Origin: Paenibacillus sinopodophylli | Lineage (GTDB): Bacteria > Bacillota > Bacilli > Paenibacillales > Paenibacillaceae | DNA: 64,000 nt | Direction of reading: 5' to 3' | NCBI RefSeq assembly: GCF_005930355.1 | Contig: NZ_VDBO01000001.1 | Span: forward strand, 469,339 to 533,338 | Shown: piece by piece, positions 16,078 to 24,797 of the stretch | How positions within the stretch are numbered: the first letter of the stretch is position 1 | Layout of the letters: every line of letters starts with the position of its first letter | The notes under the pieces: generated by a model | What the model saw: the letters and a program-made list of their open reading frames with translations, nothing else | Told to the model about the DNA's origin: nothing | The model's database searches: none | Translations under genes and position numbers: made by a program

Positions 16078-16518
16078 ATGGCGCATATTGAGGGGTACGT
16101 TTCAAAGAAGAATGTAATCCGCTGGTTAGAGAACTACGGGAGCCTGGAAGCAGGTGACCAAATCGACGACGGGAAAGTAACGATAGTGAACAGCGGCCCG
16201 AAGAATGCAGACGGCGTAAGCGGTAGCCGTATGAATAAGATTATGTTAGACCAGGCGCTGGGGCAGCTGAAAAAGGAAATGTCATTCTCTTTCTACTGCA
16301 TTCGATTCCACTATATAAGGCCGATCCTACAGAAGGAAGCGCTGCGTATCCTAAATATACGCCGCCCGGTGTTTATCCGGGGGCTAGTGCAGGGCGAAGA
16401 ATTTATATACAGAGAGATAAACGGAAAAGCAGCGGAAGAAAAGGCGCGGCTGGAAGGACTGCAAGCTGCGCCTGGGCTATTGTTGGCGCGTATACAGGCG
16501 GTAAAAGTTGAAGCTTGA
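16078..16518 (+). CDS. Phage protein before the packaging genes, possible late regulator
   Basis: 146 residues, basic and helical. RBS GGGGGCTGAGGA. It occupies the place where many Gram-positive temperate phages carry ArpU/RinA-type late activators, just before the terminase, but it does not show a clear match to either. Segment LDQALGQLKKEMSFSFYCIR followed by RPILQKEALRILNIRRP could form a helix-turn-helix. Role as regulator is inference from position and size. Confidence 0.55.
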   Translation: MAHIEGYVSKKNVIRWLENYGSLEAGDQIDDGKVTIVNSGPKNADGVSGSRMNKIMLDQALGQLKKEMSFSFYCIRFHYIRPILQKEALRILNIRRPVFIRGLVQGEEFIYREINGKAAEEKARLEGLQAAPGLLLARIQAVKVEA

Positions 16519-16561
16519 CAATTTACGAGTTTTTAAGGTACATTTATGTTAAGACGTTAAA

Positions 16562-16581
16562 CTTATGTCCTAGGACATAAG
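16562..16581 (+). promoter_or_regulatory. Perfect 20-bp palindrome CTTATGTCCTAGGACATAAG
   Basis: A perfect 10+10 palindrome without spacer, 43 bases after the stop of the 16078 gene. It has no T run and is too compact for a hairpin loop, so it is more likely a protein binding site (operator or packaging/recombinase site) than a terminator. Confidence 0.5.
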
Positions 16582-16596
16582 GATAGCAAAATAGCG

Positions 16597-16626
16597 GGGG
16601 CGGGCCTTTCATAGGCGCGCCCCTTT
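16597..16626 (+). terminator. Rho-independent terminator
   Basis: GGGGCGGGCCT pairs with AGGCGCGCCCC with one mismatch around a 5-base loop, followed by TTT and, after CG, TTTT. It would end transcripts from the 16078 gene before the terminase operon. Confidence 0.65.
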
Positions 16627-16655
16627 CGTTTTACGAAACAAACTTCAAGAAGTAA

Positions 16656-16679
16656 AGTAGTAAAGTTGTCTTTACTACT
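16656..16679 (+). promoter_or_regulatory. Inverted repeat AGTAGTAAAG / CTTTACTACT
   Basis: Perfect 10-bp arms around TTGT, 20 bases before the small-terminase start. The same arms (GTAGTAAA and TTTACTAC) recur around 42523-42554 at the end of the XRE regulator gene. Likely operator of a phage repressor or late activator. Confidence 0.55.
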
Positions 16680-16698
16680 AAAATAAGGGGGCGCGATA

Positions 16699-17619
16699 GT
16701 GGCCGACGAAAAAAATAAAAAGCCTGCCGTCGCTGCTGACCCCGCTTACGATATGGCGAAGAAAACTCTGTTAAACGCGAGGGCTGACCAAAAGAACCGG
16801 GTTGAAATTATCCGGCGCCGGGAAGTCTTAACATGCGGGGCCAGGAAGAAAAAAGGCCCCGGCTTCTGCCGCCAGTACGCAGGCATGGGAACGCAGCACC
16901 CAGGATACGGACGCTGTAAGTTTTGTGGGGGTAGCAGTACAGGGCCGAAGACTGAACAAGGTAAGGCCATCGTAGCAAACAACCCGCGAAAGCATGGCTT
17001 TTACAGTGAAGCATTAAGCCCCGAAGAACAGGCCGCCTACGAAGAAGAACTGGTAACCGAATCAATGGGCTTGCAGCATGAAATCTACATGCTTAAAGCT
17101 AAGATACGCGTTTACTTGGTACGTTGGCGCAAGAAGTGGGAAAGCTTTTATAATCGTAAGCTGGCCGAAAAATACGTAAAATATAAATGCCTTAACCCTG
17201 ATTGTGGGCGAACGATGGTAAAGGGCGCCATGGAAGGGAAACCGGGCTACTGCCTTAATGGCTTTTGCCACGATAAGCGCCTGGAACCTATCGAAAGCTG
17301 GGTGGCGAATCGGACGCACGAAGAAGCCGAAAAGTATGCAGACGCCGAAACGCGGGTATGGTATTCCGAAGGCGAAGGCGCACGCAGCTTCTACCATGCT
17401 GGAAGCCTGGAAGACAGAACGCTAGATCGGGCCTTAAATACGTTAAGTCGTTTAATAGAAAAACACGCACGATTGAACCCGGATAAAGGCGACGATCTGC
17501 TAGGCCTAGTTAACGAGGAACTTCGCGCAGCTTCGAAAGGCAAAGTGGCTATATCATGGAGTGGCCCAGCGCAGCAGCGTTTAACCCCAGAAGAAGCGGC
17601 TAAATTACAGCAGAAATAA
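16699..17619 (+). CDS. Putative terminase small subunit (Cys-rich HGFYS type)
   Basis: 306 residues; would recognise phage DNA for packaging. The segment around residues 45-105 (GFCRQYAGMGTQHPGYGRCK, CGGSSTGPKTEQGK, NPRKHGFYSEALSPEE) is typical of small-terminase-like proteins found just upstream of large terminases. A second cysteine cluster (YKCLNPDCGRTM, GYCLNGFCHDK) near 168-194 may bind zinc. Longer than most small terminases (about 150-200). GTG start behind AAGGGGGCGCG. Unusually, two DNA-binding-repeat genes separate it from the large subunit. Function by family resemblance and position, not proven. Confidence 0.7.
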   Translation: MADEKNKKPAVAADPAYDMAKKTLLNARADQKNRVEIIRRREVLTCGARKKKGPGFCRQYAGMGTQHPGYGRCKFCGGSSTGPKTEQGKAIVANNPRKHGFYSEALSPEEQAAYEEELVTESMGLQHEIYMLKAKIRVYLVRWRKKWESFYNRKLAEKYVKYKCLNPDCGRTMVKGAMEGKPGYCLNGFCHDKRLEPIESWVANRTHEEAEKYADAETRVWYSEGEGARSFYHAGSLEDRTLDRALNTLSRLIEKHARLNPDKGDDLLGLVNEELRAASKGKVAISWSGPAQQRLTPEEAAKLQQK

Positions 17620-17650
17620 GCCGGGAAATAATTGAAAATAGGTTCATTAG

Positions 17651-17684
17651 AATAAACTACCGCAATTAGTTCGGTTTATTGCGG
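17651..17684 (+). promoter_or_regulatory. Interleaved inverted repeats, possible RNA switch or pseudoknot
   Basis: AATAAAC (17651) can pair with GTTTATT (17674), and CCGCAAT (17660) with ATTGCGG (17678). The two stems overlap, so they exclude each other or form a pseudoknot. They follow the small-terminase gene and precede a good promoter. Confidence 0.35.
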
Positions 17685-17703
17685 CTTCCCCATAAATATA
17701 GTG

Positions 17704-17732
17704 TTTACTACAGAGAACGATTAGTGTACAAT
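17704..17732 (+). promoter_or_regulatory. Promoter (TTTACT-17-TACAAT) with AGAGAAC box
   Basis: The -35 TTTACT and -10 TACAAT are spaced by 17 bases. AGAGAAC lies 8 bases before the -10, as in two other promoters at 42569 and 44441. An operator-like TACCTGTAGATAAC follows at 17735-17748, overlapping the expected start of transcription. It would drive the two DNA-binding-repeat genes. Confidence 0.6.
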
Positions 17733-17771
17733 AATACCTGTAGATAACACTTGTGGAAGGCGGGAACTGCG

Positions 17772-18248
17772 ATGCAACCTAACCAATACGGGAGCCTGGA
17801 AGAGTACGTAGCAGCACATAAGGCACGGACACGTAAGAAGCAATCGGAAGCCAAGCAAGGCGAAAAAAGTAGGACGGCTGTACTGACCGAAGGCCAGGTA
17901 GTAGAGATACGCAATAAATGGATACCAGGCATATACGGGGCAAGGAAGTTAGCGAAAGAATACGGAGTTTCCGAGCGGAATATTTCTGCTATCATTTCCG
18001 GGAAATCCTGGACACATATTCCATTTGGTGCATATACGAATTTAGACGAATACGTAGCAGAAAAGCAGGCTGAAAAGGGTAAGTTACCAATCACTCGCTA
18101 TAATGCTAAGCTGGATAAGGACAAAGTTAAGGCTATACGGCAGCGCTTCGCTGAAGGTGCTAAGAAGTATCATTTGGCGAAAGAATACGGCGTTCATAAT
18201 AAGACGATTTGTGATGTTCTAGACTTTAAAATATGGAAAGACGTATAG
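17772..18248 (+). CDS. Protein with two homing-endonuclease-type DNA-binding repeats, no nuclease domain
   Basis: 158 residues. Two copies of a roughly 45-residue module: LTEGQVVEIRNKWIPG, then KLAKEYGVSERNISAIISGK with WTHI; and LDKDKVKAIRQRFAEG, then HLAKEYGVHNKTICDVLDFK with W. Such helix-turn-helix modules usually form the DNA-binding half of HNH homing endonucleases. Here no HNH or GIY-YIG part is present. ATG 17772 chosen, with GGAAGGCGGG upstream. It sits between small and large terminase genes, a favoured place for homing endonucleases, so it may be a remnant, or a regulator derived from one. Its own promoter precedes it. Confidence 0.7.
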   Translation: MQPNQYGSLEEYVAAHKARTRKKQSEAKQGEKSRTAVLTEGQVVEIRNKWIPGIYGARKLAKEYGVSERNISAIISGKSWTHIPFGAYTNLDEYVAEKQAEKGKLPITRYNAKLDKDKVKAIRQRFAEGAKKYHLAKEYGVHNKTICDVLDFKIWKDV

Positions 18249-18262
18249 GGGGTACATTTATT

Positions 18263-18769
18263 ATGGATGAACAAGCCCCCCCACGCCGCCATATTGCAGG
18301 CATGACTGGACAATTCGAATCACTGGAAGCCTACATGGTGTACCACAGGAAAGGCCGCCTAGAGCGCATACCTAGGGGCGAGAAACATGCAAATGCCAAG
18401 CTAACCGAAGTACAAGTAGCGGAAATACGCCGCAGCTACTACGCGGGGGAAAAGGACTGCTGCATTTTAGGACAGGAGTACGGTGTTTCCAGCAGTAGTA
18501 TAGAAAATATTATTAATGGGGTCACCTGGGCTAATGGTGAAGTAGCTATTAGTAACGAAAAGCTGGTAGCAATCAAGAAAGATAGAAAGAGTCGGAACGT
18601 TGCGAAGGCTACAGACGCAACAAGAAAGTTAACCGAAGACGCTGTACGGGCAATAAGGGCAGAATATGTACCAAAAAAAGTAAGTATGGACAAGTTAGCG
18701 GAAAAGTATGGGGTATCACAATCGGCCATATCGGAAGTTATCACACGAAAAAGCTGGACACATATATAA
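18263..18769 (+). CDS. Paralogous DNA-binding-repeat protein
   Basis: 168 residues, clearly related to the gene before it: LTEVQVAEIRRSYYAG with ILGQEYGVSSSSIENIINGV, and LTEDAVRAIRAEYVPK with KLAEKYGVSQSAISEVITRK, SWTHI at the very end. Both begin with a LEEYV/LEAYM segment. It starts at ATG 18263 behind AGGGGG. Again no nuclease. A strong terminator follows at once. Tandem duplication within the terminase region is likely. Confidence 0.7.
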   Translation: MDEQAPPRRHIAGMTGQFESLEAYMVYHRKGRLERIPRGEKHANAKLTEVQVAEIRRSYYAGEKDCCILGQEYGVSSSSIENIINGVTWANGEVAISNEKLVAIKKDRKSRNVAKATDATRKLTEDAVRAIRAEYVPKKVSMDKLAEKYGVSQSAISEVITRKSWTHI

Positions 18770-18770
18770 G

Positions 18771-18791
18771 GCCGCCCAGGGGCGGCTTTTT
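18771..18791 (+). terminator. Rho-independent terminator
   Basis: GCCGCC pairs with GGCGGC around a CAGG loop, followed by five T. Ends the unit formed by the promoter at 17704 and the two DNA-binding-repeat genes, which marks that unit as an independent cassette. Confidence 0.8.
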
Positions 18792-18814
18792 ACATTGTAG
18801 GAAGGGGCGATCTT

Positions 18815-18934
18815 ATGGCGCAGGGTACAGTTTCCCAGGCAATCGAAATTCTTAAAGCACAGGGCGTAAGCCCACAGCAGTATAAACACTTAAAGCCCGA
18901 AGCTATTATAAAGCTTGCAGGGCTAAAGCCGTGA
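18815..18934 (+). CDS. Very small ORF coupled to the large terminase
   Basis: 39 residues (MAQGTVSQAIEILKAQGVSP...). Behind GAAGGGGCGA, 8 bases before ATG; its TGA overlaps the GTG of the terminase gene (GTGA). Helical, with a KPEAIIKLAGLKP end. Too short to classify; it may simply serve translational coupling. Confidence 0.5.
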   Translation: MAQGTVSQAIEILKAQGVSPQQYKHLKPEAIIKLAGLKP

Positions 18935-20625
18935 TAGACGGCAGCAGCGCTTATAAGCTAATAGAATATGACTACCTGGCAGACGTAGACCCGATAAGTG
19001 GCGCCCCTTCTATCGTAACCGTACCTAAGACCGTTAAGGAAGCCAGCGAATCCCTGCCCTATAATACGATAAACAGCCTAGAAGAACTCTTTTTGCGAGA
19101 AAACTTACGAACGGCGTGGCGGATGCTTCGTAAAAACGACCCTTATGACTATCAGCTGGAAGTCGCCGAAGCGATTATATATTCATCATTGCAGGGCCTG
19201 GGCTGGTTTATCGTAGTCATGATTAGCCGTCAGGCAGGAAAAAACGAAATTAGTGCCTTCGTACAACACTACCTTTTACTTTACGGCTGGTATCATGGCG
19301 AACGGATAAGCGGCGTTAAATTCGCGCCCGTTCATAAACCCCAGGTACAGGCAAGCATGGACAGGTTAGAAGGCGCAGACGCCCCAGACGCGGGCGGTAT
19401 GGCGGGCAGCATACTAACGAAACGCACGTTCACAAAAAGCGACGGCTACAAATTCCATATAGGCAAGCCCCGCGATTCGAATAAGTGGGCTTTTCTCTCT
19501 ATCAACCCTACGGCAAATGTCGCTTCACAGACAGCCTTTACGCTGCTGGAAGGCGACGAAGCCCAGGACATAGACGAAGCCAAATGGAACAGGGATGCGC
19601 AGCCTATGGGTAGCTTCAACAATGCGACCACTGTACTTTATGGGGTAGCCTGGACGAAAGGCAGCTTTATATATCAGGGGATGCAGCAGGCGTACGATAT
19701 GGAAGCCCGTCTGGAAACGAAAATAGGCTATAGGCCGAAGTTGGTTTTTAAGATAGACGCTGACCGGGTTATAGCAGCTGGGAATGCTAACTACAAAATA
19801 TTCTATGACAACCTAGTAGAGCGCCTTGGCGAAAATCATATTGCTGTACAGACGCAATACCGCCTGGTATTCGTAGACACGATAGGCAAATATTTTAACG
19901 ATGAAGAAATAGCCAGGATCTTCGCCAGCTTGTACGAAACCAGGCAAGGGCCAAAGCCAGGTAGCAATTACATCTTTTCGATAGATGTAGCTGGGCAGGA
20001 AGAACAACCTACGGAACTCGCCGACGAAGTAGAAGCCGGGAACCATAAGCGCGACGCTACGATACTCACCATAGGTGAACTATTCCCGGATGGCGTTATA
20101 GTCCCGGTAGCCTGGTATCAATGGGTAGGCAAAGGACATACACAGCAGCGGGTACAGATTAAGACAATTCTAAAACATTGGAGTTGTATAGGCGGTAGCG
20201 GCGACGCTACCGGGCTGGGCGAAGCGCTGATATATTGGCTAATTGAACAACTGCCCGAAATGGAGATAGAAGCATACAAATTCAAGGCCGCAGGCGACGA
20301 AAATAAGAGTAAGCTGGGATACCTGGCTTACTCTTATGTCAAAGGCGGCCTTTTCCGTATGCCGAAGCGCCCTACAAATAACCCACAGCAGGCAGACCTG
20401 TACGACGAAGCCCGCTGGCAGCTGGAAAACCTGGTAAGGGTAGCGAAAAAGGAACAAAAGATAAATTTTCATGTACCCCATACAGCAAAGCCCCGGCGCG
20501 AAGGCCATGTACCACATGACGACGTAGCTATAGGGCTATTTCTGCTGATAAGGGCCGCGTACATGATAAAAGACCCGGAAGGCCGCAAAGCGTCGGCCTA
20601 CAATCGGGACGATATAGGCGGGTAA
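18931..20625 (+). CDS. terL: Terminase large subunit
   Basis: 564 residues; the ATP-driven DNA packaging motor and nuclease. The Walker A variant SRQAGKNE lies near residue 95, typical of large terminases (R/Q-x-GK). Walker B TLLEGDEAQD near 207. The nuclease domain starts at YIFSIDVAGQEE near 350, with FSIDVAG as its first acidic motif, and later acidic residues around GGSGDATGLGEAL and PHDDVAIGLFLL. GTG start, coupled to the small ORF upstream. Followed by portal and head genes in canonical order. Confidence 0.92.
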   Translation: MIDGSSAYKLIEYDYLADVDPISGAPSIVTVPKTVKEASESLPYNTINSLEELFLRENLRTAWRMLRKNDPYDYQLEVAEAIIYSSLQGLGWFIVVMISRQAGKNEISAFVQHYLLLYGWYHGERISGVKFAPVHKPQVQASMDRLEGADAPDAGGMAGSILTKRTFTKSDGYKFHIGKPRDSNKWAFLSINPTANVASQTAFTLLEGDEAQDIDEAKWNRDAQPMGSFNNATTVLYGVAWTKGSFIYQGMQQAYDMEARLETKIGYRPKLVFKIDADRVIAAGNANYKIFYDNLVERLGENHIAVQTQYRLVFVDTIGKYFNDEEIARIFASLYETRQGPKPGSNYIFSIDVAGQEEQPTELADEVEAGNHKRDATILTIGELFPDGVIVPVAWYQWVGKGHTQQRVQIKTILKHWSCIGGSGDATGLGEALIYWLIEQLPEMEIEAYKFKAAGDENKSKLGYLAYSYVKGGLFRMPKRPTNNPQQADLYDEARWQLENLVRVAKKEQKINFHVPHTAKPRREGHVPHDDVAIGLFLLIRAAYMIKDPEGRKASAYNRDDIGG

Positions 20626-20654
20626 CTTCAAAACGACAGAAAGGGGGGCCTAAA

Positions 20655-22289
20655 ATGGCAGTAGTAGGGAATATACCGAAGCTACTTTCGGAATACGACA
20701 GCCTGGACGCTGCGCGCGCAGCTGCGCCGACCTGGATAAATGATAATAACGACTGGCTTAAAGGCGTAATAACCAGCCATGAAACAATGCTGAAAGAAAA
20801 CGACGTCGAAAAGTACCAGGCAGCGTACGACGGATACCTGGAAACGATCAAAAACAGGGATAAAGCCAGGGGCGACGATATTAACCATAAAATACAGGCG
20901 ACTATGGCCGGGCTAGTAATAGACTTCGTAGTAGATTACATGCTGGGTAAGCCTATCGTATGGGCCTTTGAAGACAAGGAAGACGGCGGCAAGCCCGACG
21001 CAACTAAAAAGAAGCTGCTGGACGAATATCGACGCGACCTACTGGAACTTATCGTAAATGAGGAAGGCCAGCGGGTACTGCGCGAAATGCTTACCCAGGG
21101 AAGCGTCAGCGGGCAATCGGCTAGCATGGGCTGGGTAGACGAAGACGGTAATATCGACTATGAGGAATTCCCGATACAGGAAGTAATCCCAGTCTACGAT
21201 ACACGTAACAGGCTACGCCTGGTAATTCGGGCTTATGAAGCGACGATATACGAACCTGGGGAAGCGCAGCCGAAGACAGTAACGAAAGTCGAAGTATACG
21301 ACAATCGCTTCGTAACTTGGCTAATAAGTAGCGACGGCACAGACTATACGCTGGATGCAAACGAAGCGCCTGCTGATAACGTAGCGGCTGTATTCGAACA
21401 TATGGCGGCACGTATCCCTGTTTCCGTCTTTTTGAACGGAACCCCAGCTACTTACAGCGAAAGAAAGAAAAAATCGGGCGTATCCGACCTGTCCGGGGGA
21501 ATTCTTGACCTGGTAGATGAATATGCGAACGCTATAAGCGATAAAGCGAACCTGGTAGACCGTTTGCAGGACGCCTTCCTGGTATTTATCGGGGCGACCC
21601 TAGGCAATACGAAGACGGCAGCCGAAGGCGAAGTAATGGCTATGCGCCGGGCGCGGGCTATCGCCCTTAAAAACGGCCAAAGCGACGCCAAATTCATAGC
21701 GCCGCCCCAGGATGATACAGCCGTAGAAAATTACCTGGATCGGCTGCGGGATACGCTGCACGAAAAGGGATTTATTCCAAAGCTATCGGATTTATCGGGG
21801 GCTACGGCGACCGAAATTAAAGTAAAGTATGCAGGTATGGACATAAAGGCAGGAAAGAAGGAAGTTTACTTTACCGGGACTATTAAGCGCCTGGTAGCAA
21901 TCCTTACTGACTTTATTAATGCTCGACGCCTGGTAAACGACGGCAAGCTAGACCCGAAAGACGTCTACGCCGTACTTACAGGAATGACGACCCCGCCTTC
22001 AAGTGTTACGCTGTACGCTTCGAACTGGGTAGACTTCACCCTTAACCGAAACATGCCGCAGAACTACCTGGAAGTCGCACAGATTGTCGCACAGCTGGCC
22101 GGAATTGTACCCGACTCGTACTTATACGAACTGCTATGGTTTATTCCCGACCCGAAGGCAGCGCTGGACGAAATGAAGCAGCAGAAGGACGATGCTTCGA
22201 AGGCAGCAGCGGAAGCAGCAGCGGCAGCTATCGGATTCGGCGGCGAATTCGGGAATACAGAGAAAACTGGCGAAGATACAGAAGACTAG
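20655..22289 (+). CDS. Portal protein (SPP1 gp6-like)
   Basis: 544 residues; forms the ring at the head vertex through which DNA enters. The segment IQATMAGLVIDFVVDYMLGKPIVW near 78-102 and the order of the following parts are typical of SPP1-type portals. The C-terminus is rich in Ala and acidic residues. RBS AAAGGGGGGCC is strong. It stands in the usual place after the large terminase. Confidence 0.88.
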   Translation: MAVVGNIPKLLSEYDSLDAARAAAPTWINDNNDWLKGVITSHETMLKENDVEKYQAAYDGYLETIKNRDKARGDDINHKIQATMAGLVIDFVVDYMLGKPIVWAFEDKEDGGKPDATKKKLLDEYRRDLLELIVNEEGQRVLREMLTQGSVSGQSASMGWVDEDGNIDYEEFPIQEVIPVYDTRNRLRLVIRAYEATIYEPGEAQPKTVTKVEVYDNRFVTWLISSDGTDYTLDANEAPADNVAAVFEHMAARIPVSVFLNGTPATYSERKKKSGVSDLSGGILDLVDEYANAISDKANLVDRLQDAFLVFIGATLGNTKTAAEGEVMAMRRARAIALKNGQSDAKFIAPPQDDTAVENYLDRLRDTLHEKGFIPKLSDLSGATATEIKVKYAGMDIKAGKKEVYFTGTIKRLVAILTDFINARRLVNDGKLDPKDVYAVLTGMTTPPSSVTLYASNWVDFTLNRNMPQNYLEVAQIVAQLAGIVPDSYLYELLWFIPDPKAALDEMKQQKDDASKAAAEAAAAAIGFGGEFGNTEKTGEDTED

Positions 22290-22309
22290 TAACAAGGGGG
22301 GCGTAAGCT

Positions 22310-24370
22310 ATGGCAGCGAATCCGAAGCCGCATAAAAATGAAGCACTAGATAAGCGCATAGCGGAACGCGAAGCCCGGCTGGAAGCCCACGTAAACAAGT
22401 ACGACGATATAATGGACAAGAGGGCCGCACAGTATGCCGCCGAAATAAAACCATTTTGGAACCGAGCCGGGAAGGTTATAGGCGAAGAAATGGCGAAGAT
22501 AGTAGCAGAAATGCAGGACGCGAACGGCGTACCGATTCGCAGGCAGCCTATACGGGCCGCTAAAATGCGGAATATGCAGCGGGCGCTGGAACACTTAGGC
22601 AAGCTACAGCGGTATGTACGTGAAGCCGAACAAACCGGGAAGCTTACGAATAACCTGGCGTTTACGTATACTGACAGCTATTACTATAATGCTTTCGGTT
22701 TACAGCAAGCGGCCCAACTGGCTATTCTCACCCCGGTTATAACTCATGCCCAGGTAATAGGTGTACTGGCTAACCCTTGGCTGCCCGACGGCAATACGTA
22801 CAGCGACCGCTTACGCGCGAATACCGCGTTATTAGGCTTGAAAATGCGGGAAAGCGTCGAAGAAGCGGTACAAAAAGGCTGGGATACCCAACGAATAGCC
22901 AGACGCATTAAAGATATAGCCGGGGAAGGCTACTATAATAGCGTAAGGCTGGCACGTACGGAAATGACCAGGGCAGCAGGCCAAGGCGCAAGCCATTTAT
23001 TCATGCAGAATGCCGACGTACTGGACGGCAAGCGCTGGAACGCGACCCTGGATAGTCGTACAGCCCCAAAGGACGCAGCAAACGACAGAAAAATATACGA
23101 ACTGGGCTATGATACCCCAGAAATACCAGGAAGACCTGGCGAACGTATCCCGAATCATCCTAATTGCCGATGTAAATGGAGTCCTGTTCTTGCTTCATTG
23201 GGTGTGCGAGAAGGGGAACGCATAGCAAGGGGCGACGGCGATACGCCGACGAACTTCGGCGAAAATATTTACACAAACGCGAAGGATTATCGAGCATACG
23301 CAAAGGAACGCGGTATAGATTTAGACGACAGGCTGCGTAATGACGACCCAAGGCGTTACCTTCGTCGAGACGAACGAGGTAAAAGCCCTGCCCTGGTAAA
23401 AGGGGCTTCGGCGGCAACTGCTAAAGCGGTAGCCGCCGCTACCTGGGCCGCCCCGGTAACGCAGCTTATTGCAGGGGGCGTCGTGACGGAAGAAAAGGCC
23501 CGCGAAGTCGGCGACCTTATTCGCAAGGAAGTTGAAAGGCGCGTAAAGGATGTAGCCCCAGTCATGCAGCAAAACATAGACGAATTAACAGCAGAAGTAG
23601 ACACCCTTTTTAAAGGAGCCAACGACTTCGCCTTGCGGTTGAATGCTATGGATTCGAGCGACCCCTCATTTTTGCAACTGTACGACGAGTATATGAAGAA
23701 GTATGGCAATGTGAACAAGGAACTGGCTGCCAAGCGCGAGGTAATAGCAAAGGCGAAAAAAGAACTGGCGGGCATTAGGGCTAACGCTGCGGTAGAAGCG
23801 CTAACCGAAATTAGACCAATGGGTAGCAAGAAAGCCCATAAATGGGATGCAGGCAGCCATACTAAGGCAAAAGTAGCGATAGCACAGGCGCAGCGATTTT
23901 ACCCTACCGCATGGCTGAATGATTCTCATAGTTTTAATAGCCTGGATGCTAAAGTAGTAACCAGGGGCTACTATTCTGGGGGCCCTAAAGGGTATTCTTC
24001 CGAATTCAAAATAAGCGGGACTACAGAAGATGATTTAACCAGTGTCGCCGTCCATGAATTCGGCCATAGGTTCGAACATATACGCCCCGAAATCAAGAAG
24101 CTGGAAAAGCAGTTCTACGATCGACGGACAGCTGGCGAAGACTTGGAATGGATAGGAAAAGGTTTACCGAATTCTGGGTATAGTAAAAGTGAAGTCGCGC
24201 GTTTTGATAAATTCTTATCGCGGTATATGGGTAAGGATTACGGAAATAAGGAAACTTCATACTTCGAAATATTTACTATGGGGGCTGAAAGCATCTTTAC
24301 GGGAACCCACAGGATTGACACTGACCCGGATTACTATAATTTTATTATGGGGGTGCTTGCATCAGTATGA
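22310..24370 (+). CDS. Minor head protein (Mu F/SPP1 gp7-like) with C-terminal metalloprotease-like domain
   Basis: 686 residues. Residues 200-300 carry the head-morphogenesis signature (RLARTEMTRAAGQGA, then RWNATLDSRTAPKDA, IPNHPNCRCKWSPVL). The middle is a coiled coil (430-500). The C-terminal 180 residues hold VAVHEFGHRFEH near 580, an HExxH zinc-protease motif, and a downstream SYFEIFTMGAESIF whose Glu could be the third ligand. The N-terminal part is a known head component, probably injected or attached to the portal. The protease-like part is an added domain; it might process head proteins or act in the host cell after injection. The stop overlaps the next gene. Confidence 0.8.
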   Translation: MAANPKPHKNEALDKRIAEREARLEAHVNKYDDIMDKRAAQYAAEIKPFWNRAGKVIGEEMAKIVAEMQDANGVPIRRQPIRAAKMRNMQRALEHLGKLQRYVREAEQTGKLTNNLAFTYTDSYYYNAFGLQQAAQLAILTPVITHAQVIGVLANPWLPDGNTYSDRLRANTALLGLKMRESVEEAVQKGWDTQRIARRIKDIAGEGYYNSVRLARTEMTRAAGQGASHLFMQNADVLDGKRWNATLDSRTAPKDAANDRKIYELGYDTPEIPGRPGERIPNHPNCRCKWSPVLASLGVREGERIARGDGDTPTNFGENIYTNAKDYRAYAKERGIDLDDRLRNDDPRRYLRRDERGKSPALVKGASAATAKAVAAATWAAPVTQLIAGGVVTEEKAREVGDLIRKEVERRVKDVAPVMQQNIDELTAEVDTLFKGANDFALRLNAMDSSDPSFLQLYDEYMKKYGNVNKELAAKREVIAKAKKELAGIRANAAVEALTEIRPMGSKKAHKWDAGSHTKAKVAIAQAQRFYPTAWLNDSHSFNSLDAKVVTRGYYSGGPKGYSSEFKISGTTEDDLTSVAVHEFGHRFEHIRPEIKKLEKQFYDRRTAGEDLEWIGKGLPNSGYSKSEVARFDKFLSRYMGKDYGNKETSYFEIFTMGAESIFTGTHRIDTDPDYYNFIMGVLASV

Positions 24371-24645
24371 GATTCGAAGCGGCGGGCAAATTAGGAATTA
24401 ATGAAGTAAGGGTAGCCTGGCAAGACGGCATTCTTTCGGGGAACCAATTAGCTATTCGTATGGTTTTAATACAAGCTGCTAATCTGGAAGGCGAACTGGT
24501 AGGCCCGGTAGGGCAGCAGACAGGAACGAAGCACTTACGCAGCGCCCTATCGGCTATGCTGATTATTGACCGGGTACTAACCGAAGCGGTATTTACCGGG
24601 GAAGTACCCGAACCTGGTAGCGCGCCCCCTGGGGCCGTTATCTAA
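24367..24645 (+). CDS. Small head-module protein, unknown
   Basis: 92 residues, Ala/Gly/Leu-rich, helical, no clear family. Coupled by ATGA overlap to the minor head gene, so expressed with head proteins. Confidence 0.6.
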   Translation: MRFEAAGKLGINEVRVAWQDGILSGNQLAIRMVLIQAANLEGELVGPVGQQTGTKHLRSALSAMLIIDRVLTEAVFTGEVPEPGSAPPGAVI

Positions 24646-24662
24646 ATTAATAGACGATAGAT

Positions 24663-24694
24663 AGGCCCCAGGCTTCCACAGCTGCGGGCCTTTT
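24663..24694 (+). terminator. Terminator-like hairpin
   Basis: AGGCCC and GGGCCT pair across a 20-base loop, followed by TTTT. It may reduce transcription between the minor head and scaffold genes. An AAAAATTCGTTTACCCATATCG stretch (24721-24742) after it resembles the A/T block that precedes the operator-like palindromes, without the palindrome. Confidence 0.5.
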
Positions 24695-24797
24695 CTATAT
24701 ACCCGGAAACCGGGGCCAAAAAATTCGTTTACCCATATCGAAAAAATGGGGCGCATATAGGGGCAGCCCTTATTACTGCGCTGGAAGGAATACAGTT

